Positions 34,965-45,600 of a DNA stretch of 64,000 bases are shown piece after piece. The position numbers were made by a program, and so were the translations under genes. The notes beneath the pieces were generated by a model. It was not told where the DNA came from and made no database searches. It worked only from the letters and a program-made list of their open reading frames with translations. This DNA is from Anthonomus grandis grandis (lineage: Eukaryota > Arthropoda > Insecta > Coleoptera > Curculionidae), in NCBI RefSeq assembly GCF_022605725.1, contig NC_065563.1, positions 10,876,518-10,940,517 of the forward strand, written 5' to 3'. Numbering within the stretch: position 1 is the first letter of the stretch; every line of letters begins with the position of its first letter.

Positions 34965-35181
34965 GTAGATTACCTGTTGTAGGTCAAAAACAGCACATAA
35001 AATACTATTATTTTGATTAGCCTGTTTTTTTCAGTAAATTTTCTTTTTCTCTCGCACAGTTGTCTTTTCTAAATTATGAATATCATACCTTTATTTCAAT
35101 TCGGATTGTTTTTTTTTTATCGCCTTGTAGCTATGTTACCTTGAACTATGAACCTTGTTATCTCCTTTCGGTTTAAGTTCC
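34965..35181. other. Upstream remnant of the preceding relic
   Basis: Probably more of the same decayed transposon; no readable frame. Confidence 0.3.
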
Positions 35182-37555
35182 TCTAGCCCTTACAGTACCG
35201 AGATAAAAAAAAAATTGAGTTCGGGGTTTATATTTATTTTACGCCGATAAAGTTGGGTCAAAAGGTACGGAAAATTATTTTAAAAAATATTCGAAAGGGT
35301 TAAGGGAGGGATTTAGGGAGTACACAAATTGTGTGTCTAGGGAGCCAACATTAAGCACAATTATGAAACAAAATGTATTACTTTGTATGGAATGAAATAA
35401 AACAGTTTTTATCTTTGGTTAAACAAAGAAAAATATTACATTTTAGGCAACGCATTCTGGACCGACTTTTGCACCCTTCTAACCTGCATTTAACTGGGTT
35501 CTTCATTTCTTCTTTCTTTGGCCAGTGTTCAAAACCATCAAAGCGTTTGTCTGCACAGGGCAAACTGGAAGGCATTCTTCTCTTTTTTATTTCATTTCCT
35601 TCAACGTTAGTCTCTTCCTCTATATTTTCTTGGCATTCTGTTTCCTCCAATACTTGCTTCTTAGTACCGGCAATCAGATATTCCCCAAGATTAAGCCTAA
35701 ATTCCAAAAGATCCATAATATCTTTGCTTCAAAGGTTTTGACTATAACAATCCCTTCGATACTCCATTCAGCTGTTTACTATTGCTAAGTCGAACAAATG
35801 TAGGATGGCTTTAAGAGTCCATGAAAGATCGATAGTATTCCATCATTTGGTCGCAAACATCCACACCACCCATGTTTTCGTTGTATGATTTAACAACAGC
35901 TGGGCATGCTATGCCTGAACGTTTTTTTTCTGTTTTATTCCATCTTTCCACCTCAGTTTCCGGCTGTCTTCCAAAAGCTGTGGATATCATTAAAACAGAT
36001 TTATTATCTTTCCACTTTGTAATGCAAAGTTTATTGTCGGTTCTAACAACTTCTTCTGACTCTCCCCTATTCATTAAACTGTCTTTTTTAAAATCATAAT
36101 TGTAGCAGTTGCATCTATATTCAAACTCGTCAATTTGTTCATCAAAGCAATAGTTGAAAAGTATCTGATAAAATACAGGTAACTATTTTGAGGTAACGTT
36201 TCTGCTAGACGCAATATTATTGAGGGTCCCAAGCCTAAATCCCTATCTTTTAGTGGGGTAGTATTGCCCTGGTAGATTTCAAAATCCAATACCAGTCATA
36301 AGAATGAAATTCTTCAGTCCCACTGGTCTTGGTTTATTTTTAACAAATTGTCGAACTGGACATCTTCCCAAAAAAGTAATCATTTGTTCGTCAATAGAAA
36401 AAGCTGTCTTTTCTTTTCTTTCAATGGCTTTACATCTATTGCGAACCAAATTAATTACCGGCTGTATTCTCCACAATCTATTCTTTTTTTGTTCCTCTTC
36501 TGATATGCTATAAGATTGTCAACGACATGTAAATTTACACGTATCATGTAAAACCTTTGTCGGGTCATGACCCCATCAATTAATGGGAACTTATATTTTC
36601 CATTCCAATATTTTGTTGCAAGAAATACTGGGAAGTGAAATTTGCGGCTGACTCAAGAAAATCATCATCCAGATATTTAGCAAAATATTCGTTTGGAGTT
36701 TTTACGACGGATGGAGTATAGTCCTCTTTTACAGGAAAATCCTTGCTTCTAAAGTTTCCATGCTTCCACTGGAGAGCCTGGAAATGTATGGGGGGTAAAT
36801 CATCTTCTGAATCTGAAGAGCTAAAGTCCAGTGCAACGATATATTAGAATGGTCACCCGTCAAAACACCAGCATTCCACCTGCCAAACAATGTCATCCAC
36901 CTTCTATTTAGATTGTTTAAGAAGTAAAATGCTGGTGTTTTGAAGGGTGACCATTCTAATATATCGTTGCACTGGACTTTTATCAGCTTCATTTGGTGCT
37001 ACAATTAGAATCTTTTCGTGAATTTCAAACTCATCTTCTTCATCCTCGGACTCTAAATCCGATCCAACTTCGTCTAGAAGTTGGAACAATGCCTCCTCGT
37101 CATCCCTTAGATGGTCCAAATCAATAATTTCCTTACTTCTTCCTGTAACAAAGAATTAATTGTATCCAACTTAATTTAAACCAAACCACGTTAACTCCCG
37201 TGGCTCACAATTTGTGATATACATAACAAAACCATTCTTCACAACAATTTTAAAGATATTTTCAATCTCTTAATTGAAGTTTATTATAACTATTTAATAT
37301 TAAGCACTTTTTTTCCCCTAAATTCTATAAATACATAATAACTTACCTGGCACGAGCCAATGTTGAAAATAATCTGAAACTTTTCAGGTTATGACAAGAA
37401 TGCACTCCCGGCAAAATAAACGATTTGCGCGTGCACACCTATAAAATGCACTATTCACAATCATTTCACACCAGATTAAACATTTTTTGATCCTTATAAC
37501 ACTAGTAAATAAGGAAGTCACAATAATTGTGACATCGGGTAGCGTAAGGGCTAGA
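35182..37555 (-). mobile_element. piggyBac-like DNA transposon, about 2.4 kb
   Basis: Bounded near the ends by a perfect 12-bp inverted pair, TCTAGCCCTTAC (35182-35193) and GTAAGGGCTAGA (37544-37555). A TTAA lies just outside the left end (about 35172-35175); I did not see a matching TTAA immediately outside the right end. It encloses a dead transposase on the minus strand. Confidence 0.65.
35378..37119 (-). pseudogene. Broken piggyBac-type (DDE_Tnp_1_7) transposase
   Basis: Minus-strand pieces in order. 37119-36904 is an acidic N-terminus (MDHLRDDEEALFQLLDEVGS). 36476-36279 has FSIDEQMITFLGRCPVRQF with the first core aspartate and the NKPRPVGLKNF block. 36289-36074 is next. 36074-35811 has ITKWKDNKSVLMIST and CPAVVKSYNENMGGVDVCDQ with the third core aspartate. 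35716-35378 is a C-terminal cysteine-rich zinc-binding tail (CRLEGCKSRSRMRCLKCNIF, then LCL..NCF..FH). Frames shift several times, and the usual YFDNFF block reads YFIRYFST, so the second aspartate is lost. Dead copy. Confidence 0.8.
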
Positions 37556-38039
37556 ATGAGAGATCTGGGTGAAGATACATTCTTGTGGTTTTTGCACGAC
37601 AATAGTGCGATTCGACACGCGGAAATTTATTAATGTGACATTGTATATCGCAATTCATTTTTTTTTTTTTGATCTTTAATGGCTTTACTTCTGCGCCTTC
37701 CTCCTCTTAATTAACGTATATAACAAAGCGACGTATCTCTTCTTACGTCTGTGTGTAATGTATCAAAAAGAAGTTTGTCAGATAAGTAAAACTTGGATAT
37801 TTATTTATGGAAAAAGTACAAGAACTAGAGAAATTAAATAAACATTAATTATTTTATTATAAATATGTTAAAATTTTGGACCGTTATTAAGATATTTATC
37901 AAAAACGACAAATATGCCCATTTCGAAAAATGACAAATATTCCATGTCTAAAATAGTTTGAAAAAAAAGACAACAATGTTATTGAGGAAACAATCGCGGT
38001 GACAAAATAAATACATAAATTATGCCAAACAGTCTTATT
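37556..38039. other. No gene recognised
   Basis: AT-rich sequence between two dead transposons; likely includes the 5' non-coding part of the mariner-like element that follows. Confidence 0.4.
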
Positions 38040-38583
38040 TAAATTGCACGCATTTGACGTCGGACAATTGTACCAAGAGCGTTTCCCAAATATGATAATT
38101 CCCGATGTCCGAACGTTTTGAGGAACTCACAGAAAGTTATGTAAAATGAATCTTTCGAACCGAAAAACTACCTTAAAGAAGAAGCTGTTTTAAATTTAGT
38201 TGAAGCATTTCAGAGTGAAATAAGTAGTATGGAGAATTCTTGATGATTATTTACTACATCCGTATCATATTGGATTCCAGGCCCAATTTCCTCAGGATTT
38301 TCTATGATAAATAAATTTCTACCGATGGTTTCTTCAAGTAGTTGCCGAAAATCCCCAATTTGAAGTCAACATTTTATTCACGGATTTTTATCCGTGGTGG
38401 CCACCTAGATTCCCAGATGTATACAGTCTCGATTTTTTCCTGTGGAAACATCTGAAGACGCTGATTTAAAGCACTCCAGTGTATACCGAAGAGGAATTCT
38501 TCTCTCATAATAGTTTCTTGTGACACTATCAGTAATACGTGAGAGAAGCATGCATAATGGCAGGTGGTGGCCACTTTCAAAAA
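38040..38583 (+). pseudogene. Internally deleted mariner-like DDE transposase
   Basis: Plus-strand pieces: LYQERFPN near 38070, HPYHIGFQAQFPQDF near 38250-38300, then FYRWFLQVVAENPQFEV and ILFTDF. The latter runs straight into YPWWPPRFPDVYSLDFFLWK and HLKTLI, then an EACIMAGGGHFQ end. In the intact family about 100 residues separate the TDE block from the WPPRSPDL block, so the catalytic centre has been deleted and the frame is also broken by stops. I recognise the family as the insect mariner-like group with a WPPRSPDLxPxDFFLWG motif. Confidence 0.7.
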
Positions 38584-38724
38584 CCTAATCTAAACTATTT
38601 TCATAGTTGTTCACGTATGTTTCTTTTAATTTAATGGTAAAATAATATAATGTACGTAAATATTTACTTTTAATTAAATTTATTAACTTGCCATCCATAC
38701 AAATTTTGTTTTTTTTTTGCGTGG

Positions 38725-38850
38725 TAACCGCATGTCGGACGAAAAAAAGTCAAGAATTAAAATTTGCCCTAAACTGAGTGAGGATTATAAAAATAGTTTT
38801 TATTCTACGGAAAAGCAGTGGCGTACATAATATTTTTCAAATGGATTAAA
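38725..38850 (+). mobile_element. Terminal non-coding part of the mariner-like element
   Basis: Follows the transposase remnant and matches the inverted copy at 33740-33860 over about 120 bp. Confidence 0.55.
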
Positions 38851-39224
38851 TACATATGTGTATATGTGCTTGCTCCTTATAATAGGACAGTTTCTGGCAT
38901 CACCTGATGGCTGCATTGGCATGACCTTTTATTTTTCATGTTCTATTTTCCGTACATATTATTGTAAATTTGTCATAAAAATTAATTAATTTTGTTTATT
39001 ATTATTATTACTCTCTCCTTAAAATTAACAATGACACAATAATCTCACAGGTTTTTAATGGTAAAGGTTGGGGGATCAGACAAAGCAATATGCCGAAGAG
39101 GTTTCAATAACCTCTAAAACTTATCATATGATGATCCTATAGCATTTGCTTTACTTGCAATCATTAGTTTTTATTGCACAAATCTTTACCCCAAATATGT
39201 ACATATAAAAAAATCATTTGGTAC
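38851..39224. other. Next to module B exon 2, nothing recognised
   Basis: Intronic sequence after the GTACC donor of exon 2, if module B splices onward. Contains a short ATT run near 38996-39010. Confidence 0.4.
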
Positions 39225-41759
39225 CTGCATGGAAATCGCCAAAAGTTCAAACAGTCCGGTATTGGAGATGCCCCGTCCGTTCGGCACCACGAACGCGTGG
39301 ATCCTCTCGACTAAATTTATCGCCGAATTAGTGTCGTGGGAAATGACGCTTTTCGCGAAATTTTCCAGGGTAAGTCGTTCGTACTCCCTACGCTCGGTGG
39401 CGTATTGTTGCATACGGTTATAGCTGGTTTGCATACGGGTCAGATAGTCCAGGAGGTCGTTTAGCCTCAATTCTAAACGGACGCGATCCGGGAGACTATG
39501 GAGGATCGTGGTCATCGATTGGGTACCTGCAATTATATATATAAATAAATATAGTCTTTTACTTCATAGTTTTTACAATAATAATGTATTAGCAAAATAG
39601 TTAAAGGCGATTTATTCCCGCGGGTTCCCGGAACTTAAATCGCCTTTATAATGCATTTTTAATATCTGAATGAATTTTGCAATAGAATTACGGAGACTTT
39701 CTATTGTGTGGCCTTATCGCATTTTTTATGATTCGTTCTAATCGGAATTTCACTTTGCAGTACAATTTTATACTGAAACCCAGATAGATCAAAGATTCAA
39801 ATGAGTTAATCAATGCCTTTGTTGTAATATATATTTCTTGTAGATACTACCTTAATATTTTACAATTTTTTTTTACTTCAATTACCAATCCTTTAGTGAT
39901 TACTCCGTGAATCTATTTTACCTATATTATACTATTTTTGTAAAACCTTTGACAGTATCAAGTTTATATTAAATGCACTGAAAAACAGTTGAATAACTCT
40001 AAAACGGTTGTAGATATGAGGAAGCTTGTGAGAACCTTTTTGGTAAAGAAACTCCTTGGCTTTCATATGAAACAAAAATCAATAAAATCCTTTTAAGACT
40101 TTTCAAGATATTAAGATTTTCATGAAGCCTTTGACAGTATCAAAGTTTTTTTGAATGCCCTGAAAAATAACTGAATAACTCCAAAACGGGTGTAGATAGG
40201 AGGAAACTAGTAAGGACCTTTTTGATAAAGAAGCTCCTTGGCTTTCATATGAAACTAAAATCAATAAAATCCTTTCAAGAGTTTTCAAGATATTGAGATT
40301 TTCGTGAAGCCTTTGACAGTATCAAGGTTTTTTTAAATGCCCTGGAAAATAACTCAATAATTCCAAAACGACTGTAGATAGGAGGAAACTAGTAAGGACC
40401 TTTTTGATAAAGAAGCTCCTTGGCTTTCATATGAAACTAAAATCAATAAAATCCTTTCAAGAGTTTTCAAGATATTGAGATTTTCGTGAAGCCTTTGACA
40501 GTATCAAGGTTTTTTTAAATGCCCTGGAAAATAACTCAATAATTCCAAAACGACTGTAGATAGGAGGAATCTAGTAAGGACCTTTTTGATAAAGAAACTC
40601 CTTGGCTTTCATATGAAACTAAAATCAATAAAATCCTTTTAAGAGTTTTTAAGATATTGAGACTTTCGTGAAGCCTTTGACAGTATCAAGGTTTTTTTAA
40701 ATGCCCTGGAAAATAACTCAATAATTCCAAAACGACTGTAGATAGGAGGAATCTAGTAAGGACCTTTTTGATAAAGAAACTCCTTGGCTTTCATATGAAA
40801 CTAAAATCAATAAAATCCTTTTAAGAGTTTTCAAGATATTGAGATTTTCGTGAAGCCTTTGACAGTATCTAGGTTTTTTTGAATGCCCTGGAAAATAAGT
40901 GAATAACTCCAAGCTGTAGATAGGAGGAAACTAGTAAGGACCTTTTTGGTAAAGAAACTCCTTGGCTTTCATATGAAACCAAAATCAATAAAATCCTTTT
41001 AAGAGTTTTCAAGATATTGAGATTTTCGTGAAGCCTTTGACAGTATCAAGGTTTTTTTGAATGCCCTGGAAAATAACTGAATAACTCCAAAACGGGTGTA
41101 GATAGGAGGAAACTAGTAAAGACCTTTTTGATAAAGAAACTCCTTGGCTTTCATGTGAAACCAAAATCAATAAAATCTTTTCAACAGTTTTCAAGATATT
41201 GAGATTTTTGTGCAGCCTTTGAGACCATCGAAAGTCCAATTAGGTATTCATTGTTAATATCTGAACAAAAAATTATCAAAATCCCTTGGGAATTTCAGGA
41301 GTTACGGACATTATATTGATTAAATAACAGGGAGCGCGGACTATAAATTGGTCGCTGGCAACCGACATATGCTGCATTCTCGATTCTGGTTGCTAGATAT
41401 CTATCGGACGCTAGCTTCACACACATAAATTTAAACACACAAAGCAATTCAACAAACGACTTCTTATACCAGTACGTACCGATGCTGTCGATCCTACCGG
41501 ACATCTCCTCCAGCCGGGAGTTGATCTTTTCGATCTTCCCGAACAGTTTATTCTCGGTTTTATGTAAAATCGGAATCGGCACCTCGGAGAATTCGATGTT
41601 TTGATCGACCAGATCCCACGCCTTCACCAAGGAAACGGCCACCTCTTTGCCCACATTCAGAATATCCAGGATCTCGGAAACGATGATGCCACCGCTTCCT
41701 TTATGGCAACAGAACAGGAGGGCCGCGAACAAAAAAACTCTGCCCCGGCCGAACCCCAT
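39225..41759 (-). CDS. Module B: two 5' exons of a family A/C protein with no adjacent 3' half
   Basis: Exon 1 (41759-41480, phase 1 end at a GTACGT donor) encodes a signal peptide (about residues 1-24) and a coiled segment LFGKIEKINSRLEEMSGRI. Exon 2 (39526-39225, acceptor ATTGCAG, ends phase 0 at a GTACC donor) encodes RLNDLLDYLTRMQ..NRMQQ and a VERIHAFVVPNGRG segment that aligns in layout with exon 2 of genes A and C. Together about 194 residues, open throughout. No SPQQV exon or cysteine-rich exons follow before the gene C 5' exons at 28431. Because exon 2 ends in phase 0 like C exon 2, it could splice 17 kb onward into the C exon at 21852. Alternatives: an orphan duplicate or truncated pseudogene, although no stop or frameshift is seen. 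Confidence 0.7.
39945..41235. repeat. 182-bp tandem satellite in module B intron 1
   Basis: Seven copies; TTTGACAGTATCAAGGTTTT recurs with GACAG at 40133, 40315, 40497, 40679, 40861 and 41039, spacing 182 (last 178). Other blocks: AATAACTCxATAATTCCAAA, GTAGATAGGAGGAAACTAGT, CTCCTTGGCTTTCATATGAA and TTTTCAAGATATTGAGATTT. Minus frames of about 61-76 residues here are monomer artefacts. Confidence 0.93.
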
Positions 41760-42103
41760 TTTGCTCTCGAAATTCTTCTTATTAAACGAGTTAAACCATG
41801 AATGTTGGGAGTGTGGTCAGACGCGACGAGGTTATTGAAATCAGAAACACGAACGGCAGGAAATGAAGCAAAAGCGGTGGGTGAACTTAATCGATCCCGA
41901 ACGGTCGCGGACTGACGTCTGATATAAACTAACAAAAGCCGCTACTTATCGAAAGAATAACGGAACTACCAACTGCTGGAGAAAGGGATCAACTGGTACT
42001 AGCAGAGAGAGATGAACAGACGTCGGAGTGTCGTAGCCAACGTCACATAATAATATTTTACAGCTGTTGGGGAAAGTAAATAGACCCGCCCGTGAATCCC
42101 CGC

Positions 42104-42122
42104 GGATGATTAATTATTATTA
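42104..42122 (-). promoter_or_regulatory. Conserved AT-rich promoter motif of module B
   Basis: GGATGATTAATTATTATTA on the plus strand, 345 bp upstream of the module B ATG, identical to the gene A motif in 18 of 19 bases. A TCAGTC initiator-like site lies between the motif and the ATG (about 41913-41918, sense orientation). Its presence argues that module B has its own promoter. Confidence 0.55.
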
Positions 42123-42639
42123 GCAGTTTTTCAGTATTTCTTTGTTAGGGTGGGGAAATAAACACCAAAAAAAAATGTCCATCAAGGTTGGCAGCACTGT
42201 ATGTCCTGTCAAATGTTTAACACATTAAATGTTTATCCTGTCAAATGTATAACATCGCGCCTAACCTTGATCTGTTATAACTTTTCAGGTTCTACTCGAC
42301 TTTGATTTTTAACATTTTTGAAAATGTAATAATAAGCTATTCTTCTTTGGACTATTTTAAGCAAACAACATTGGAGGATGAATAATATTTTCTTGACATA
42401 AATCACAATCATGACAATGTACGATATAAACTCGTTTTCGGAAACTCGGTGCCGGCGTTTCATGGCCTGATGGTAATGAGAGTGAACTATGAGCCGGGAG
42501 GCCTCGGTTCGCATTTCAAAGTCACTTTTACTTTTTTTTTTTTTGCAATTAAGAATTTTGTAGTTATGATCAAATTATTTAATTTTAATGAAATTATGCA
42601 TAAAGAATGACTGACACGAGGAATTTGTTTTTACCTTTT
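42123..42639. other. Between module B promoter and 365-bp satellite
   Basis: No gene. TCCTGTCAAATGT(T/A)TAACA occurs twice about 34 bp apart (42203 and 42237). Confidence 0.45.
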
Positions 42640-45600
42640 CTTGTAACTATGTCTTGTAAAATTCGATAAGGGAGGGTATACCCGAGAAATAAAAAAACCC
42701 AAAGTTTGAAGGCCGATATCTCGGCTTCTATGGGTACTATCGGGAAAGTTCCAACGGTTTTGTCTTAGTTTCGTCCTTCTGAATCCAACGAGACCATCCG
42801 CAAGGTCGTAGCTCTGACAATAGCTGAGATATCGCATTTTTGGAGCCCATTTTTGGCCTCAAAAACGAGGTCGAAAAACGACTTTTTCCGAATTTTCAAA
42901 GTGCTCTCATTCCCTTAGTTCTGCTCGAATCCTGTTATAACCCGGTACTTTCGTAATCTAGGTGACCTAAATAAGACGCTGGTATACTTAGTTTAATTTC
43001 GAAAAAAAACATTTTTGGTGAAAAAATTCGATACGGGGGGGTATACCCGAAAAACGAAAAAACCCAAACTTTGAAGGCCGATATCTCGGCTTCTATGGGT
43101 ACTATCGGGAAAGTTCCAACGGTTTTGTCTTAGTTTCGTCCTTCTGAATCCAACGAGACCATCCGCAAGGTCGTAGCTCTTACAATAGCTGAGATATCGC
43201 ATTTTTGGAGCCCATTTTTGGCCTCAAAAACGAGGTCCAAAAACGACTTTTTCCGAATTTTCAAAGTGCTCTCATTCCCTTAGTTCTGCTCGAATCCTGT
43301 TATAACCCGGTACTTTCGTAATCTAGGTGACCTAAATAAGACTCTGGTATACTTAGTTTAATTTCGAAAAAAAAAATTTTTGGTGACAAAATTCGATACG
43401 GGGGGGTATACCCGAAAAATGAAAAAACCAAAATTTTGAAGGCCGATATCTCGGCTTCTATGGGTACTATCGGGAAAGTTCCAACGGTTTTGTCTTAGTT
43501 TTGTCCTTCTGAATCCAACGAGACTATCCGCAAAGTCGTAGCTATTACGATAGCCGAGATATGGCATTTTTGATGCCCATTTTTGGCCTCAAAAACGGAC
43601 GTCGAAAATGACTTTTTCAGGATTTTCAAAGTGCTCTCATTCCCTTAGTTCTGCTCGGATCCTGTTATAACCCGGTGTTTTCGTAATCTAGGTGACCTGA
43701 ATAAGACGCTGGTATACTTAGTTTAATTTCGAAAAAAAAAATTTTTGGTGAAAAAATTCGATACGGGGGGGTATACCCGAAAAATGAAAAATCCCAAACT
43801 TTGAAGGTCGATATCTCAGCTTCTATGGGCACTATCAGGAAAATTCCAACGGTTTTGTCTTAGTTTCGTCTGTCTGAATCCAACGAGACCATCCGCAAGG
43901 TCGTAGCTTTAATATTAGCTGAGAAATCGCATTTTTGGACCCCATTTTTGGCCTCAAAAACGAGGTCGAAAAACGACTTTTTCCGAATTTTCAAAGTGCT
44001 CTTATTCCCTTAGTTCTGCTCGAATCCTGTTATAACCCGGTATTTTCGTAATTTAGGTGACCTAAATAAGACGCTGGTATACTTAGTTTGATTTCGAAAA
44101 AAAAAATTTTTTGGTGAAAAAATTCGATACGGGGGGGTATACCCGAAAAACGAAAAAACCCAAACTTTGAAGGCCGATATCTCGGCTTCTATGGGCACTA
44201 TCGGAAAAATTTCAACGGTTTTGTCTTAGTTTCGTCCTTCTGAATCCAACGAGACCACCCGCAAGGTCGTAGCTCTTACAATAGCTGAGATATCGCATTT
44301 TTGGAGCCCATTTTTGGCCTCAAAAACGAGGTCGAAAAACGACTTTTTCCGAATTTTCAAAGTGCTCTCATTCCCTTAGTTCTGCTCGAATCCTGTTATA
44401 ACCCGGTATTTTCGTAATTTAGGTGACCTAAATAAGACGCTGGTATACTTAGTTTGATTTCGAAAAAAAAAATTTTTTGGTGAAAAAATTCGATACGGGG
44501 GGGTATACCCGAAAAATGAAAAAATCCAAACTTTGAAGGCCGATATCTCGGCTTCTATGGGCACTATCGGAAAAATTTCAACGGTTTTGTCTTAGTTTCG
44601 TCCTTCTGAATCCAACGAGACCACCCGCAAGGTCGTAGCTCTTACAATAGCTGAGATATCGCATTTTTGGAGCCCATTTTTGGCCTCAAAAACGAGGTCG
44701 AAAAACGACTTTTTCCGAATTTTCAAAGTGCTCTCATTCCCTTAGTTCTGCTCGAATCCTGTTATAACCCGGTACTTTCGTAATCTAGGTGACCTAAATA
44801 AGACGCTGGTATACTTAGTTTAATTTCGAAAAAAAACATTTTTGGTGAAAAAATTCGATACGGGGGGGTATACCCGAAAAACGAAAAAACCCAAACTTTG
44901 AAGGCCGATATCTCGGCTTCTATGGGCACTATCGGGAAAATTCCAACGGTTTTGTCTTAGTTTCGTCCTTCTGAATCCAACGAGACCATCGGCGAGATCG
45001 TAGCTCTTATAATAGCTGAGATATCGCATTTTTGGAGCCCATTTTTGGCCTCAAAAACGAGGTCGAAAAACGACTTTTTCCGAATTTTCAAAGTGTTCTC
45101 ATTCCCTTAGTTCTGCTCGAATCCTGTTATAACCCGGTATTTTCGTAATCTAGGTGACCTAAATGAGACGCTGGTATACTTAGTTTGATTTAAAAAAAAA
45201 CGATTTTTGGCGAAAAAAATTCGATACGGGGGGGTATACCCGAAAAACGAAAAAACCCAAAGTTTGAAGGCCGATATCTCGGCTTCTATGGACACTATCG
45301 GGAAAATTCCAACGGTTTTGTCTTAGTTTCGTCCTTCTAAATCCAACGAGACCTTCCACGAGGTCGTAGTTCTAATAGTTGCTGAGATATCGCATTTTTG
45401 GAGCCCATTTTTGGCCTCAAAAACGAGGTCGAAAAACGACTTTTTCCGAATTTTCAAAGTGCTCTCATTCCCTTAGTTCTGCTCGAATCCTGTTATAACC
45501 CGGTATTTTCGTAATCTAGGTGACCTAAATAAGATGCTGGTATACTTAGTTTAATTTCGAAAAAAAAAATTTTTGGTGAAAAAATTCGATACGGGGGGGT

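Noticed and set aside
35373..36513. Plus-strand frames of 69-122 codons
   Set aside because: Antisense of the piggyBac-like transposase pseudogene.
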